Shown: piece by piece, positions 55,652 to 64,000 of the stretch
Layout: each line of letters starts with the position of its first letter
Numbering within the stretch: the first letter of the stretch is position 1
Assembly (NCBI RefSeq): GCF_030406905.1
Contig: NZ_CP129137.1
Coordinates: forward strand, 1,739,001 to 1,803,000
Direction of reading: 5' to 3'
Length of the DNA stretch: 64,000 nucleotides
Source: Streptomyces sp. HUAS CB01
GTDB lineage: Bacteria; Actinomycetota; Actinomycetes; Streptomycetales; Streptomycetaceae
The notes under the pieces: generated by a model
Told to the model about the DNA's origin: nothing
Seen by the model: only the letters and a program-made list of their open reading frames with translations
Database searches by the model: none
Made by a program: the position numbers and the translations under genes

Positions 55652-55674
55652 ACCCTACGGGGAGGGTCTGACAT
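55652..55674 (-). promoter_or_regulatory. possible damage-type promoter of the SNF2-SWIM operon
   Basis: Reading leftwards: ATGTCAGACCC, 6 bp, TAGGGT. The -10 and the TGTCAG core match the uvrB/uvrC promoter type, 7 of 11 upstream bases in all. The leader would be about 59 nt, unlike the leaderless uvr genes. Confidence 0.4.
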
Positions 55675-55872
55675 CGATACCCGTAGCGGGTTCCGGTGGT
55701 CGTCGCCCAGGGTCTGACGGACGTCCTGCTGGACTGTGCTGCGACTGTGCCGTCCGCCTGCCGGGGCCCGTTCAGCGCCCCGGCCCGCGCCACGACCGGC
55801 TCCCGGCCGAAGGCCCACCGCGCCGCGCCCCGGCCAGGGCCACTGTCTCCCCCGGGGCGGGCGGCCGGTGTC

Positions 55873-56820
55873 TCACCTCGCTGCGCCTCCCAGGGACTCG
55901 TGCCCCCCGTGCGCCTGGTCCTCGAGGGCCGCGGGGCTCTCGGGCACGACCGGCATCGGGGGGTTCGGAGTGGCGGGCATCGCCGTGGAGTTCGTCACCG
56001 GCGTGTGCAGCGGCGGCTTCACGTCGCGTGCCTCGCGGTGGGGCTCCGCTTCCGGGGCGGGTGCCGAACCGCGTTCGAGGAACCGCAGGAGCTCTACCGG
56101 GATGGGGAGCACCAGCGTGGAGTTCTTCTCGGCGGCGACGGCCATGACGGTCTGCAGCAGCCGCAGTTGCAGGGCCGCCGGGGTCTCCGACATCTGGTGC
56201 GCCGCCTCGGCCAGCTTCTTCGACGCCTGGAGTTCGGCGTCCGCGTTGATGACGCGGGCCCGCCGCTCCCGGTCGGCCTCCGCCTGGCGAGCCATGGAGC
56301 GCTTCATCGTCTCGGGCAGCGACACGTCCTTGATCTCCACACGGTCGACGCTCACACCCCAGCCGAGTGCCGGACTGTCGATCATGAGTTCGAGGCCCTG
56401 GTTGAGTTTCTCGCGGTTGGACAGGAGGTCGTCCAGTTCGCTCTTGCCGATGATCGAGCGCAGCGACGTCTGGGCCATCTGGGAGACGGCGAAGCGGTAG
56501 TCCTCGACCTTCACGAGGGCCTCGGACGCGTCGACCACCTTGAAGTAGACGACGGCGTCCACCCTGACCGTGACGTTGTCCCGGGTGATGCCCTCCTGCG
56601 CGGGCACGGGCATCGTCACGATCTGCATGTTGACCTTGTGCAGCCGGTCGACGAACGGAACGATCATGGTGAATCCGGGTTCGCGGACCCGGTCGCGCAG
56701 CCGACCGAGGCGGAAGACCACGCCCCGCTCGTACTGCTTGACGACCTTGGCCGCGGCCACGACGTACGCGGTGCACGCGGCACCAGCCGCGACACCGATC
56801 GCCACGAGATCCAGAACCAT
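55873..56820 (-). CDS. SPFH/band-7 membrane protein (stomatin-like)
   Basis: A 315-residue stomatin/prohibitin-family protein. One N-terminal membrane helix (VAIGVAAGAACTAYVVAAA) precedes the SPFH domain (VKQYERGVVFRLGRLRD ... ITRDNVTVRVDAVVYFKVVDASEALVKVEDY ... GVSVDRVEIKDVSLPETMKRSMARQAEADRERRA, cut here for description). A Pro-rich C-terminal tail follows. Such proteins form oligomers at the inner membrane surface and modulate proteases. No NfeD-like partner is adjacent. Confidence 0.9.
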   Translation of the reverse strand: MVLDLVAIGVAAGAACTAYVVAAAKVVKQYERGVVFRLGRLRDRVREPGFTMIVPFVDRLHKVNMQIVTMPVPAQEGITRDNVTVRVDAVVYFKVVDASEALVKVEDYRFAVSQMAQTSLRSIIGKSELDDLLSNREKLNQGLELMIDSPALGWGVSVDRVEIKDVSLPETMKRSMARQAEADRERRARVINADAELQASKKLAEAAHQMSETPAALQLRLLQTVMAVAAEKNSTLVLPIPVELLRFLERGSAPAPEAEPHREARDVKPPLHTPVTNSTAMPATPNPPMPVVPESPAALEDQAHGGHESLGGAAR

Positions 56821-57007
56821 CACGGCACCCCCTGCTGTTTCACGCGTCCGGGAGTCGGTCTGTGATTCAACGGTATTCCTGTCCGGTGCGGCGGTCGAGC
56901 GGCGTGCGGGCGCCGGTGTCCCCTGAGCGGGTGCGCCCGGCGTGCGGACCCCCGAGGACGTCCGGCAGGGTCTGAGCAGGAGTCCGCCCCACAGACGAGG
57001 ACCAGTC

Positions 57008-57343
57008 ATGGCCGATCACCGGCGCCTCGGCATCGCCACCGGCGCAGTGCTTCTGACCGCCGCCCTCACCGGATGTTCCGGCCTGGGCCGGACCGCCGTG
57101 GGCACCGTGACCTACGAGGCCGGCGCCGACCGCGTCGTCACGGTGTCCAACCCCGTGGTGACCGGCTGCCACAAGCTCCTGCCGGCCGGCGCGGTGCGCA
57201 TCGAGAACGCGACGCTGATCGACCTCATCGCGTACCGGACACCGAACTGCACGGGCGGTGACACGGCGTACATCGCGACGACGCTGTTCGACAACATCGC
57301 TCCCGGTACGCAGCCCTGGCGCAGCTACAGCTGGGTCCACTGA
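57008..57343 (+). CDS. small putative lipoprotein
   Basis: A 111-residue protein with a lipoprotein signal: LGIATGAVLLTAALTGC, lipobox LTGC with C23. The mature part (TVTYEAGADRVVTVSNPVVTGCHKL ... TPNCTGGDTAYIATT) has two cysteines and beta character. No family recognised. ATG at 57008; it is divergent from the SPFH gene and convergent with DoxX. Confidence 0.78.
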   Translation: MADHRRLGIATGAVLLTAALTGCSGLGRTAVGTVTYEAGADRVVTVSNPVVTGCHKLLPAGAVRIENATLIDLIAYRTPNCTGGDTAYIATTLFDNIAPGTQPWRSYSWVH

Positions 57344-57350
57344 GCACGCG

Positions 57351-57384
57351 CCGGGTCGCCGGGCGCATGCCGCCGCCGACCCGG
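57351..57384. terminator. hairpin between the lipoprotein and DoxX genes
   Basis: CCGGGTCG (57351-57358) and CGACCCGG (57377-57384), loop 18 nt, between convergent stops. Confidence 0.5.
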
Positions 57385-57397
57385 GCGGGCGCCCGAC

Positions 57398-57844
57398 TCA
57401 CCGGCGCCGGCGCAGCAGCGCGACGAGCTCGGCGTTGCGGTGCCGGCGGACGCGGGCGACGACGGCGAGCGGCAGCGCCACCAGCACGGGTGTGAGGGCG
57501 TACTGCCCGTCGAAGACGGTCACCTGGGTCACGAACGCCCCGGCCATCAGGCCGATCAGTGCCAGCGCGGAGACACCGGCGAGGACGGGGATCAGCAGCG
57601 CCACCGCCCCGGCCAGCTCGAGCGCGCCGACGGTGTACATGAACCAGTCGCCGAATCCGATCCTGTCGAAGGACTCCGCGGCCGAGGAGTGCCCGATCAG
57701 CTTGGGAAGGGCGCCGGCACCGCCGAGGAACAGGGCGAGCAGCACCTGCAGCGTCAGGGCCGTCAGATGCGCGCGGCGGCCGGGGGCGTGAGACGCGGCG
57801 GGCGCGCCGGTCGGGGCGGAGGTGCGCGGGGCGGTGGCGGACAT
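57398..57844 (-). CDS. DoxX-family membrane protein
   Basis: A 148-residue protein with four helices: LTLQVLLALFLGGAGALPKLIG, then YTVGALELAGAVALLIPVLAG, LALIGLMAGAFVTQVTVF and LVALPLAVVARVRR. This is the DoxX-like pattern of small quinone- or oxidative-stress-related membrane proteins. ATG at 57844 with GAGGAGAGC upstream. Precise function unknown. Confidence 0.85.
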   Translation of the reverse strand: MSATAPRTSAPTGAPAASHAPGRRAHLTALTLQVLLALFLGGAGALPKLIGHSSAAESFDRIGFGDWFMYTVGALELAGAVALLIPVLAGVSALALIGLMAGAFVTQVTVFDGQYALTPVLVALPLAVVARVRRHRNAELVALLRRRR

Positions 57845-58099
57845 GGAGCTCTCCTCAGGGTGTGCCGTGCCGGCGATCGGTGCGGGCGCCTCGTGGCGCT
57901 CACACCGAGTCAGACCCTGGACACCCCGCGAACTCATCGCCCTCCGTGGTCCGCTCCCGCGGTTTCCGGGGGCCACCCCCGCCGTCGTCCCGCGGACGGC
58001 CGTCTGCCCGGAATCCGCGAGGACCCGGTCCGTTCCGCGCGGTCCGTTCCGCCCGATCCGTTCCACGCGCTCCGGGTGGATCCTGGAGGGGAAGAGGCG

Positions 58100-58381
58100 A
58101 TGACCATGCGTACGGGAAACGAGCCTGTCACGGCGCGCAGTCCGCTGCGGATGCGGTTCTGGCTGAGTGTGTGGGGACTGCTGTGGGCGGTCGCGGGGAC
58201 GGCCCTCTTCGCGCTCGTCGAGCGCCCCGGGTGGGCGATCGCCTGCGGGCTGCTGGGCCTCGTCGTCATGACCGACCTGATGATCGTGGTGCACCGGCTG
58301 CACCAGGGGCCGCACTACCAGCCGGGGCCCGGCATCCCGCCGTACGAGCCGGACCACGGGGACGGCCGACGGCGTCGGTAG
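58100..58381 (+). CDS. DUF6343-like small membrane protein
   Basis: A 93-residue protein with two helices (FWLSVWGLLWAVAGTALFALV and WAIACGLLGLVVMTDLMIVVH) followed by HQGPHYQPGPGIPPYEP. I recall this as a conserved Streptomyces family (DUF6343). The ATG has GAGGGGAAGAG just upstream. Divergent from doxX. Function unknown. Confidence 0.78.
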   Translation: MTMRTGNEPVTARSPLRMRFWLSVWGLLWAVAGTALFALVERPGWAIACGLLGLVVMTDLMIVVHRLHQGPHYQPGPGIPPYEPDHGDGRRRR

Positions 58382-58426
58382 GGCACGGGAGCCGGCGCTC
58401 CGGCGACGGGGGCCGGGAAGCGGCGC

Positions 58427-58789
58427 TCAGGAATCGAAGCGTGCGGCTTCCAGGTACTCGGGCTTGGGGTCGAGCGCGGCGGCGAGGCGGAAGTGCCGCT
58501 GGGCCTGGTCGGGGCGGCCGGAGCGCTGGAAGGTCCGGGCGAGCGCGAAGTGGGCGAAGGCGTTGTCGGGCTCGTGGTCGACTATGTGCTGGAACTCGCG
58601 CTCCGCCGCGCGCAGTTGGGCGGACGCGAAATAGGCGCGCGCCCGCAGCAGTCGGGCCGCCCGGCTCTCCGGGTGGGCGGCGATGACCGAGTCGAGGAGC
58701 TTGATCGCCCCGCGCGGGTCCCGCGAGGCGAGCAGTTGCTCGGCCGCGCGGAAGTCGATGACATGGGTCTCCGGGGTGGTCTCGGGCAC
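58427..58789 (-). CDS. tetratricopeptide-repeat protein
   Basis: A 120-residue protein made of about three TPR-like helix pairs: AEQLLASRDPRGAIKLLDSVIAAHP, RLLRARAYFASAQLRAAEREFQHIV and AHFALARTFQRSGRPDQAQRHFRLAAALDP. No signal peptide. GTG start with GAAGGA 7 nt upstream. It is probably a protein-interaction module; partners unknown. Confidence 0.85.
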   Translation of the reverse strand: MPETTPETHVIDFRAAEQLLASRDPRGAIKLLDSVIAAHPESRAARLLRARAYFASAQLRAAEREFQHIVDHEPDNAFAHFALARTFQRSGRPDQAQRHFRLAAALDPKPEYLEAARFDS

Positions 58790-58912
58790 GCTCGCATCCT
58801 TCCCTCCCCCCTCACGTATTCAACATCTGCGGCCGCGGGGGATTCCCGGAAGCGGTCACGAAGCGGCCGCGCGGGGCCGACGGCCGTAGGGCCTCGGCCG
58901 AGCAGCCGAGCG

Positions 58913-59512
58913 CTAACGCCGCGCGCGCTCGCGCAGCTCCGCCCAGACCTTGCGCACCTGGGGCTCCAGTGCCTCGCGCGGCCCGTCGTTGTCGATGAGC
59001 ACGTCGGCGATGGCCCTGCGCTGCTCGCGCGTGGCCTGCGTGGCCATCCGGGCACGCGCCTCCGACTCGGTCATGCCGCGCTGCCGTACGAGCCGGTCGA
59101 GCTGGGTCTCGGGGGCCGCGTCCACGACGACGACCAGGTCGTACAGCGGGGCGAGGCCGTTCTCCGTCAGCAGCGGGACGTCGTGGACGACCACCGCGTC
59201 CGGGCCGGCTGCGGCCTCCAGTTCGGCCGACCGCGCCCCGACCAGCGGGTGCACGATGGCGTTGAGCCGTGCCAGCCGTTCGGCGTCCGCGAAGACGATC
59301 GCGCCGAGCCGGGGCCGGTCGAGGGTGCCCTCCGGAGTGAGGACGTCGGGGCCGAACGCCTCGACGACGGCCGCCAGTCCCGGCGTGCCGGGCTCGACGA
59401 CCTCCCTGGCGATCTTGTCCGCGTCGATCAGCACCGCGCCGTACGACGCGAGGAGCCGTGACACTTCGCTCTTGCCGGCGCCGATACCGCCGGTCAGGCC
59501 CACCTTCAGCAT
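58913..59512 (-). CDS. coaE: dephospho-CoA kinase
   Basis: A 199-residue P-loop kinase making the last step of coenzyme A synthesis. [17 protein letters not shown] (P-loop at 8-15), [13 protein letters not shown] and HPLVGARS are family signatures. The ATG at 59512 is chosen over a longer Arg/Pro reading. It lacks the GrpB fusion found in some actinobacteria. Confidence 0.95.
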   Translation of the reverse strand: MLKVGLTGGIGAGKSEVSRLLASYGAVLIDADKIAREVVEPGTPGLAAVVEAFGPDVLTPEGTLDRPRLGAIVFADAERLARLNAIVHPLVGARSAELEAAAGPDAVVVHDVPLLTENGLAPLYDLVVVVDAAPETQLDRLVRQRGMTESEARARMATQATREQRRAIADVLIDNDGPREALEPQVRKVWAELRERARR

Positions 59513-59605
59513 GGGCGGAAGCTTAGGCGCGTGCCGGGTGCGGCACTCCGCCGGGCCCCGGGACCCGTCCCGCTGCCGTGTCCGACCCATCCCATCGGAC
59601 CCGGC

Positions 59606-60544
59606 CTAGGACTCGCCCTCACGCTCGGCCAGGAACCGCTCGAACTGCCTGCCGATCTCGTCCGCGGAGGGCAGCTCCACCGGTTCGGCGACCAGACTGC
59701 CGCGCGTGTCGGCGCCGGCGATGGCGTCGTACTGGTGCTCGAGCCCTCGCACCAGGGACGTCAGATCCTCGTCGCCTTCGCCGATCTGGCGTTCGATCTC
59801 GGTCTGGGTCCGCTGGGCCTGGGTGCGCAGGGTGTGCGCGACGGTGGGGAGCACCAGACCGGTGGCCGCGGTGATGGCCTCGAGTGCGGTCAGCGCGGCG
59901 TCCGGGTAGGAGGAGCGGGCCACGTAGTGCGGCACATGGGCGGCGACGCCGAGGACGTCGTGACCCCACTGCGCGAGCCGGTACTCGACGAGGGACTCGG
60001 CGCTTCCCGGCACCTGGGCCTCCTCGAAGGGGCTGCGGTGACCGGGCATCAGGTCCGTACGGTTGCCGTGCGGGGTGATGCCCACGGGGCGGGTGTGCGG
60101 CACGCCCATGGGAATGCCGTGGAAGTTCACGGAGAGGCGCACGCCGAGCCGCTCGACGATCTCCCGGACGGCGGCGGCGAACAGTTCCCACTCGACGTCC
60201 GGCTCGGGTCCGGACAGCAGCAGGAACGGGGCGCCGGTGGCGTCCTGGACCAGCCGGACCTCCAGGGAGGGGGTCTCGAAACCGGTCCAGCGGTCGCGCC
60301 GGAAGGTCAGCAGCGGGCGGCGGGCGCGGTAGTCGACGAGCCGGTCGTGGTCGAAGCGGGCCACCACCTGGTGGGGCAGGGACGCGAGCAGGGTGTCGAC
60401 GATCTGCTCGCCCGTCTCGCCCGCGTCGATGTACCCGTCGAAGTGGTACAGCATGACGAGCCCGGCCGACTCCTGCGCCAGTGCCACGTCGACGACCGCC
60501 AGGCCCTTCGGCTCCCACTCGTAAAGACTCTGCGGATCTCGCAC
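59606..60544 (-). CDS. PAC2-family protein (proteasome assembly chaperone-like)
   Basis: A 312-residue protein of the PAC2 family ([81 protein letters not shown] in part). Homologues are widely conserved in actinobacteria near rpsA; archaeal and eukaryotic relatives assist proteasome assembly, but the bacterial role is not proven. GTG start at 60544. It is followed by coaE. Confidence 0.88.
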   Translation of the reverse strand: MRDPQSLYEWEPKGLAVVDVALAQESAGLVMLYHFDGYIDAGETGEQIVDTLLASLPHQVVARFDHDRLVDYRARRPLLTFRRDRWTGFETPSLEVRLVQDATGAPFLLLSGPEPDVEWELFAAAVREIVERLGVRLSVNFHGIPMGVPHTRPVGITPHGNRTDLMPGHRSPFEEAQVPGSAESLVEYRLAQWGHDVLGVAAHVPHYVARSSYPDAALTALEAITAATGLVLPTVAHTLRTQAQRTQTEIERQIGEGDEDLTSLVRGLEHQYDAIAGADTRGSLVAEPVELPSADEIGRQFERFLAEREGES

Positions 60545-60665
60545 CCTTACCGCCCCTTCTCCGTGTCTCCGGGGTCAACCCCACGGGCCGCGCGATCATT
60601 CCCGCCGGTCGGGGGCCGCCCCGAAGCGTCCGAAGAGTGCGGGCGGCGAAGCGTTCGGGGAAACG

Positions 60666-60701
60666 ACGGAGGCCCGCCCCCCGAAAGGGGCGGGCCTCCG
60701 T
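60666..60701 (-). terminator. rpsA terminator
   Basis: A perfect 15-bp inverted repeat (60666-60680 with 60687-60701) with a 6-nt CCGAAA loop, 32 bp past the rpsA stop. Confidence 0.88.
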
Positions 60702-60732
60702 GCCAGTTGCCTGGTGGCTAACGGGGAGCCTT

Positions 60733-62226
60733 TCAGCTCTGACCGCCGGCCAGCTTCTCGCGGAGCGCGGCGAGGGCCTCGTCCGACGCCAGGGCGCCGG
60801 AGTTGTCGTCCGACTCCGAGGAGTACGAACCGCCCTGCGGCGCGGCGGCCGGAGCGGCCTGGCCACCCTCGGCAGCGGCGGCCTCGTCGGCCTCGCGGGA
60901 CTTGATGACCTGCGCCTGGTGCTGCTCGAAGCGCTGCTGCGCCTCGGCGTACTGGCGCTCCCACTCCTCGCGCTGCTTCTCGTAGCCCTCGAGCCAGTCG
61001 TTGGTCTCGGGGTCGAAGCCCTCGGGGTAGATGTAGTTGCCCTGGTCGTCGTAGGACGCGGCCATGCCGTACAGGGTCGGGTCGAACTCGACCGACGCCG
61101 GGTCGGCACCGAAGGACTCGTTGGCCTGCTTGAGGGACAGCGAGATCCGGCGACGCTCGAGGTCGATGTCGATGACCTTGACGAAGATCTCGTCGTTGAC
61201 CTGGACGACCTGCTCCGGGATCTCCACGTGGCGCTCGGCCAGCTCGGAGATGTGGACCAGACCCTCGATGCCCTCGTCCACGCGGACGAACGCACCGAAC
61301 GGCACCAGCTTGGTGACCTTGCCCGGGACGACCTGGCCGATCTGGTGGGTGCGGGCGAACTGCTGCCACGGGTCCTCCTGCGTCGCCTTCAGCGACAGGG
61401 AGACACGCTCGCGGTCCATGTCCACGTCGAGAACCTCGACGGTGACCTCCTGGCCGACCTCGACGACCTCGGACGGGTGGTCGATGTGCTTCCAGGACAG
61501 CTCGGAGACGTGGACCAGACCGTCGACGCCACCCAGGTCCACGAAGGCACCGAAGTTGACGATCGAGGAGACGACGCCGGAACGGACCTGACCCTTCTGC
61601 AGGGTGGTGAGGAACGTCTGGCGGACCTCGGACTGGGTCTGCTCCAGCCAGGCACGGCGGGACAGGACCACGTTGTTGCGGTTCTTGTCCAGCTCGATGA
61701 TCTTGGCCTCGAGCTCCTTGCCGACGTACGGCTGGAGGTCGCGGACGCGGCGCATCTCGACCAGGGAGGCCGGGAGGAAGCCACGGAGGCCGATGTCGAG
61801 GATGAGACCACCCTTGACGACCTCGATGACGGTACCGGTGACGATGCCGTCCTCTTCCTTGATCTTCTCGATGGTGCCCCAGGCACGCTCGTACTGGGCG
61901 CGCTTCTTCGAGAGGATCAGGCGGCCTTCCTTGTCCTCCTTCTGGAGGACCAGGGCCTCGATCTCGTCACCGACGGCGACGACCTCGTTCGGGTCGACGT
62001 CGTGCTTGATCGAGAGCTCGCGGCTCGGGATGACACCTTCGGTCTTGTAACCGATGTCGAGCAGGACCTCGTCCCGGTCGACCTTCACGATGACGCCGTC
62101 GACGATGTCGCCGTCGTTGAAGTACTTGATCGTCTCGTCGATCGCGGCGAGGAAGGCTTCCTCGTTACCGATGTCGTTGACCGCAACCTGCGGGGTGGTG
62201 GCGGTGGTCTCGGTGCTGCTCGTCAT
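60733..62226 (-). CDS. rpsA: 30S ribosomal protein S1
   Basis: A 497-residue S1 with four S1 (OB-fold) repeats: about 35-105, 121-190, 207-277 and 293-363. The two middle repeats have the classic FGAFVDLGGVDGLVHVSELSW and FGAFVRVDEGIEGLVHISELA. The C-terminal 130 residues are acidic/Gln/Ala-rich. S1 has fewer domains here than the six in E. coli, as usual in actinobacteria. ATG at 62226. A good promoter lies about 190 nt upstream. Confidence 0.97.
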   Translation of the reverse strand: MTSSTETTATTPQVAVNDIGNEEAFLAAIDETIKYFNDGDIVDGVIVKVDRDEVLLDIGYKTEGVIPSRELSIKHDVDPNEVVAVGDEIEALVLQKEDKEGRLILSKKRAQYERAWGTIEKIKEEDGIVTGTVIEVVKGGLILDIGLRGFLPASLVEMRRVRDLQPYVGKELEAKIIELDKNRNNVVLSRRAWLEQTQSEVRQTFLTTLQKGQVRSGVVSSIVNFGAFVDLGGVDGLVHVSELSWKHIDHPSEVVEVGQEVTVEVLDVDMDRERVSLSLKATQEDPWQQFARTHQIGQVVPGKVTKLVPFGAFVRVDEGIEGLVHISELAERHVEIPEQVVQVNDEIFVKVIDIDLERRRISLSLKQANESFGADPASVEFDPTLYGMAASYDDQGNYIYPEGFDPETNDWLEGYEKQREEWERQYAEAQQRFEQHQAQVIKSREADEAAAAEGGQAAPAAAPQGGSYSSESDDNSGALASDEALAALREKLAGGQS

Positions 62227-62609
62227 GTGGGAAAGGGCTCCGGTACGGACATTGAAGTCGTAGGTACTGCTACGCCGTGAGCCCGTATCGCAGCTGAAGA
62301 AGCCGGACAGCCAAGGAAGCGCCAACCGCGGAGGAATGGCGCCTCGACAACCGAGGGGACATACAACAGATGCGAGCGCGGCCTGCTCCGTCTGAGGCGC
62401 GCAAGCCCGCAGCGCAACCTTTAGCATACGGGGGCGGCAGGGCACGGTCAATGCGCGAAGGCCCCCACCCGGGGCGGAACGCCGCATACCCGGCACAACT
62501 AAGGTTTGCCGAGGCCATGATGGCCTCGCCTCGCCCCTCCGCGACACGGCCGCAAGGGCTCTCGCGGTGCTTCCGGGCGAGGTACCAGCAACGTACAACG
62601 ACGGGCGAG
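62227..62609. other. 383-bp gap: rpsA leader and divergent methyltransferase upstream region
   Basis: The left 190 bp form the rpsA leader. The centre holds the rpsA promoter. The right part contains an imperfect GAGGCCAT-type palindrome at 62510-62526 and, if the later start is right, the methyltransferase upstream region. No other gene seen. Confidence 0.6.
62423..62451 (-). promoter_or_regulatory. strong vegetative promoter of rpsA
   Basis: Reading leftwards, TTGACC (62451-62446), exactly 17 bp, TATGCT (62428-62423). This is close to the HrdB consensus. The predicted 5' leader is about 190 nt. Confidence 0.78.
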
Positions 62610-63440
62610 ATGATCCAAGAGTACGAACCGGAGGCGACCCGGCGTGACGCCGGCGGCGCGGAGAGCAGCCGGGCGAACCGCGGCTGGTGGGACCGCAACG
62701 CCGACGAGTACCAGACCGAGCACGGCGCCTTCCTCGGCGACGACCGGTTCGTCTGGGGGCCCGAGGGACTGGACGAGGAGGAGGCCCGGCTGCTCGGGCC
62801 GGCGGAGTCCCTGCGGGGTGCCGCCGTGCTCGAGATCGGCGCCGGCGCGGCCCAGTGCTCCCGCTGGCTGCTGGCCCAGGGCGCGCGCCCGGTGGCCCTG
62901 GACCTCTCGCACCGCCAGCTCCAGCACGCCCTGCGGCTCGGCACCGGCTTCCCGCTGGTCGAGGCGGACGCGGGCGCGCTGCCCTTCGCCGACGGCTCCT
63001 TCGACCTGGCCTGCTCCGCGTACGGGGCCGTGCCGTTCGTGGCCGACCCGGTGAGCGTGTTCCGGGAGGTGCGGCGGGTACTGCGGCCGGGCGGGCGGTG
63101 GGTCTTCTCGGTCACCCACCCGATCCGCTGGGCGTTCCCCGACGAGCCCGGCCCCGAGGGGCTGAGCGTCGCCGCCTCCTACTTCGACCGCACCCCTTAC
63201 GTGGAGCAGGACGAGGAGGGCCGCGCCGTCTACGTGGAGCACCACAGGACGATCGGCGACCGGGTCCGCGACGTGGTCGCGGGCGGATTCCGCCTGGTGG
63301 ACCTGGTCGAGCCGGAGTGGCCGGCGTGGAACGGCCAGGAGTGGGCCGGCTGGTCCCCCCTGCGCGGGAACCTGATCCCCGGGACGGCGGTCTTCGTGTG
63401 CGAGCGGAGCGGGGCGGGCCCCCGGGCGGGGGACGAGTGA
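62610..63440 (+). CDS. class I SAM-dependent methyltransferase
   Basis: A 276-residue methyltransferase. Motif I is VLEIGAGAAQCSRWLLAQGA, followed by PVALDLSHRQLQHAL, the post-I acidic VEADAGALPFADGSFDLACSA and RRVLRPGGRWVFSVTHPIRW. The ATG at 62610 (MIQEYEPEATRRD) is used; an open frame extends upstream to about 62520 without domain content. Substrate unknown. hrpB starts 2 nt after its stop. Confidence 0.87.
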   Translation: MIQEYEPEATRRDAGGAESSRANRGWWDRNADEYQTEHGAFLGDDRFVWGPEGLDEEEARLLGPAESLRGAAVLEIGAGAAQCSRWLLAQGARPVALDLSHRQLQHALRLGTGFPLVEADAGALPFADGSFDLACSAYGAVPFVADPVSVFREVRRVLRPGGRWVFSVTHPIRWAFPDEPGPEGLSVAASYFDRTPYVEQDEEGRAVYVEHHRTIGDRVRDVVAGGFRLVDLVEPEWPAWNGQEWAGWSPLRGNLIPGTAVFVCERSGAGPRAGDE

Positions 63441-63441
63441 C

Positions 63442-64000
63442 GTGATCCGCGAGGACGCCCTGGCCCGGCTTCCCGTGCGCACCGCGCTGCCCGCGCTGGA
63501 ACGGGCCCTGGACGCGCACGGCGCCGCCGTGCTCTGCGCCCCGCCCGGCACGGGCAAGACGACGCTGGTGCCGATCGCGCTCGCCGGGCTCCTGGACGGC
63601 GGCGGCACGGGCACCCGCGGCCGGGTGGTGGTCGCCGAGCCGCGGCGGATCGCTGCGCGCGCCGCGGCCCGGCGGATGGCGTGGCTGCTGGGCGAGAAGG
63701 TGGGCGGCCGGGTCGGCTTCACGGTGCGCGGGGAGCGCGTCGTGGGGCCGGACACCGCGATCGAGGTCGTCACCACCGGTGTCCTGCTCCAGCGGCTCCA
63801 GCGCGACCAGGAGCTCGCCGGGGTCGGCGCCGTGATCCTGGACGAGTGCCACGAGCGGCATCTGGACGCGGACACGGTGGCGGCGTTCCTCCTCGACGTG
63901 CGCGCGACGCTGCGCCCCGAACTGCGCCTGGTGGCGGCGTCGGCCACGACGGACGCGGAGGGCTGGGCGGGCCTCCTCGGCGGCGCGCCGGTGGTCGAGG
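63442..64000 (+). CDS. hrpB: ATP-dependent helicase HrpB, N-terminal part
   Basis: The gene starts at GTG 63442, 2 nt after the methyltransferase stop, and runs off the window. The visible 186 residues have Walker A APPGTGKT (33-40), AEPRRIAARAAARRMAW, TTGVLLQRLQRD, the DECH box at 134-137 (VILDECHERHLDAD) and ASATTDAEGWAGLLG. That order is the DEAH/RHA helicase core of HrpB. Role in Streptomyces not established. Confidence 0.9.
   Translation, partial: MIREDALARLPVRTALPALERALDAHGAAVLCAPPGTGKTTLVPIALAGLLDGGGTGTRGRVVVAEPRRIAARAAARRMAWLLGEKVGGRVGFTVRGERVVGPDTAIEVVTTGVLLQRLQRDQELAGVGAVILDECHERHLDADTVAAFLLDVRATLRPELRLVAASATTDAEGWAGLLGGAPVVE

Noticed and set aside
62500..62520. DtxR/IdeR-type iron box before the methyltransferase
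   Set aside because: ACTAAGGTTTGCC resembles half a site only, with no matching second half.

Overview
The window is a 64-kb stretch of core chromosome from a Streptomyces (or very close relative). Several things point there: very high G+C with strong third-position GC bias, a long two-domain chaplin with a sortase signal, the uvrC-rapZ-yvcK-whiA block, an RbpA-type RNA polymerase-binding protein, the pentose-phosphate trio zwf-opcA-pgl, a mycothiol-type maleylpyruvate isomerase homologue, and many short overlapping ATGA/GTGA gene junctions. From memory the gene order resembles the Streptomyces coelicolor region from zwf to rpsA. I see no insertion sequence, prophage, CRISPR array, rRNA gene or complete tRNA gene. 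Gene identities rest on reading the protein sequences and recalled family knowledge; no database search was run.

Layout. 1-10.4 kb: central carbon metabolism. The 3' end of zwf, then opcA and pgl, run rightwards to a strong bidirectional terminator. Two membrane PH-domain proteins, pgi, an RbpA-family gene, secG, tpiA-pgk and gap run leftwards. 10.6-13.5 kb: a secreted M14 zinc carboxypeptidase followed by a 750-bp repeat-bearing non-coding stretch. 14.3-19.3 kb: whiA, yvcK, rapZ and uvrC in one overlapping leftward operon. 19.6-30 kb: an HTH-like protein, a Rieske lipoprotein, a PfkB sugar kinase, uvrA, a maleylpyruvate-isomerase-like protein, an MBL-fold hydrolase, an LD-carboxypeptidase and an MHS-type transporter. 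30.1-38.6 kb: TerC, two TerD-domain proteins (one fused to a degenerate FtsK-like module), uvrB, a 44-bp tandem repeat array, an MHYT sensor and a methylated-DNA methyltransferase. 38.7-48 kb: an MFS exporter, a cupin, a C39-like peptidase with an overlapping lipoprotein-like gene, psuG-psuK, a uridine-kinase-like protein with an HxlR regulator, and an alanine-type aminotransferase. 48-64 kb: hypothetical proteins, the chaplin, a SNF2 helicase with a SWIM zinc-finger partner, an SPFH protein, small membrane proteins, a TPR protein, coaE, a PAC2 protein, rpsA, a methyltransferase and the start of hrpB.

How the parts connect. The left end makes NADPH and runs the lower half of glycolysis. All three uvr genes and an ogt-type gene lie within 20 kb. 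Three of these repair genes (uvrC, uvrB, ogt) share an almost superimposable promoter: an 11-bp element close to TTGTCAGTGGC, a 6-bp gap, TA(G/C)GGT, then exactly 7 bp to the start codon. That matches the LexA-independent, PafBC-type DNA-damage promoter recalled from mycobacteria, and it implies leaderless mRNAs. A weaker copy precedes the SNF2/SWIM pair. Many other genes here also have a TAnnnT hexamer 6-7 bp before the start codon. The most unusual non-coding features are the 44-bp tandem array, a 173-bp-offset duplication of the psuK 3' end, a candidate manganese riboswitch before terC, and a hairpin-rich intergenic region at 48.2 kb with a T-arm-like stem and a mini-ORF.
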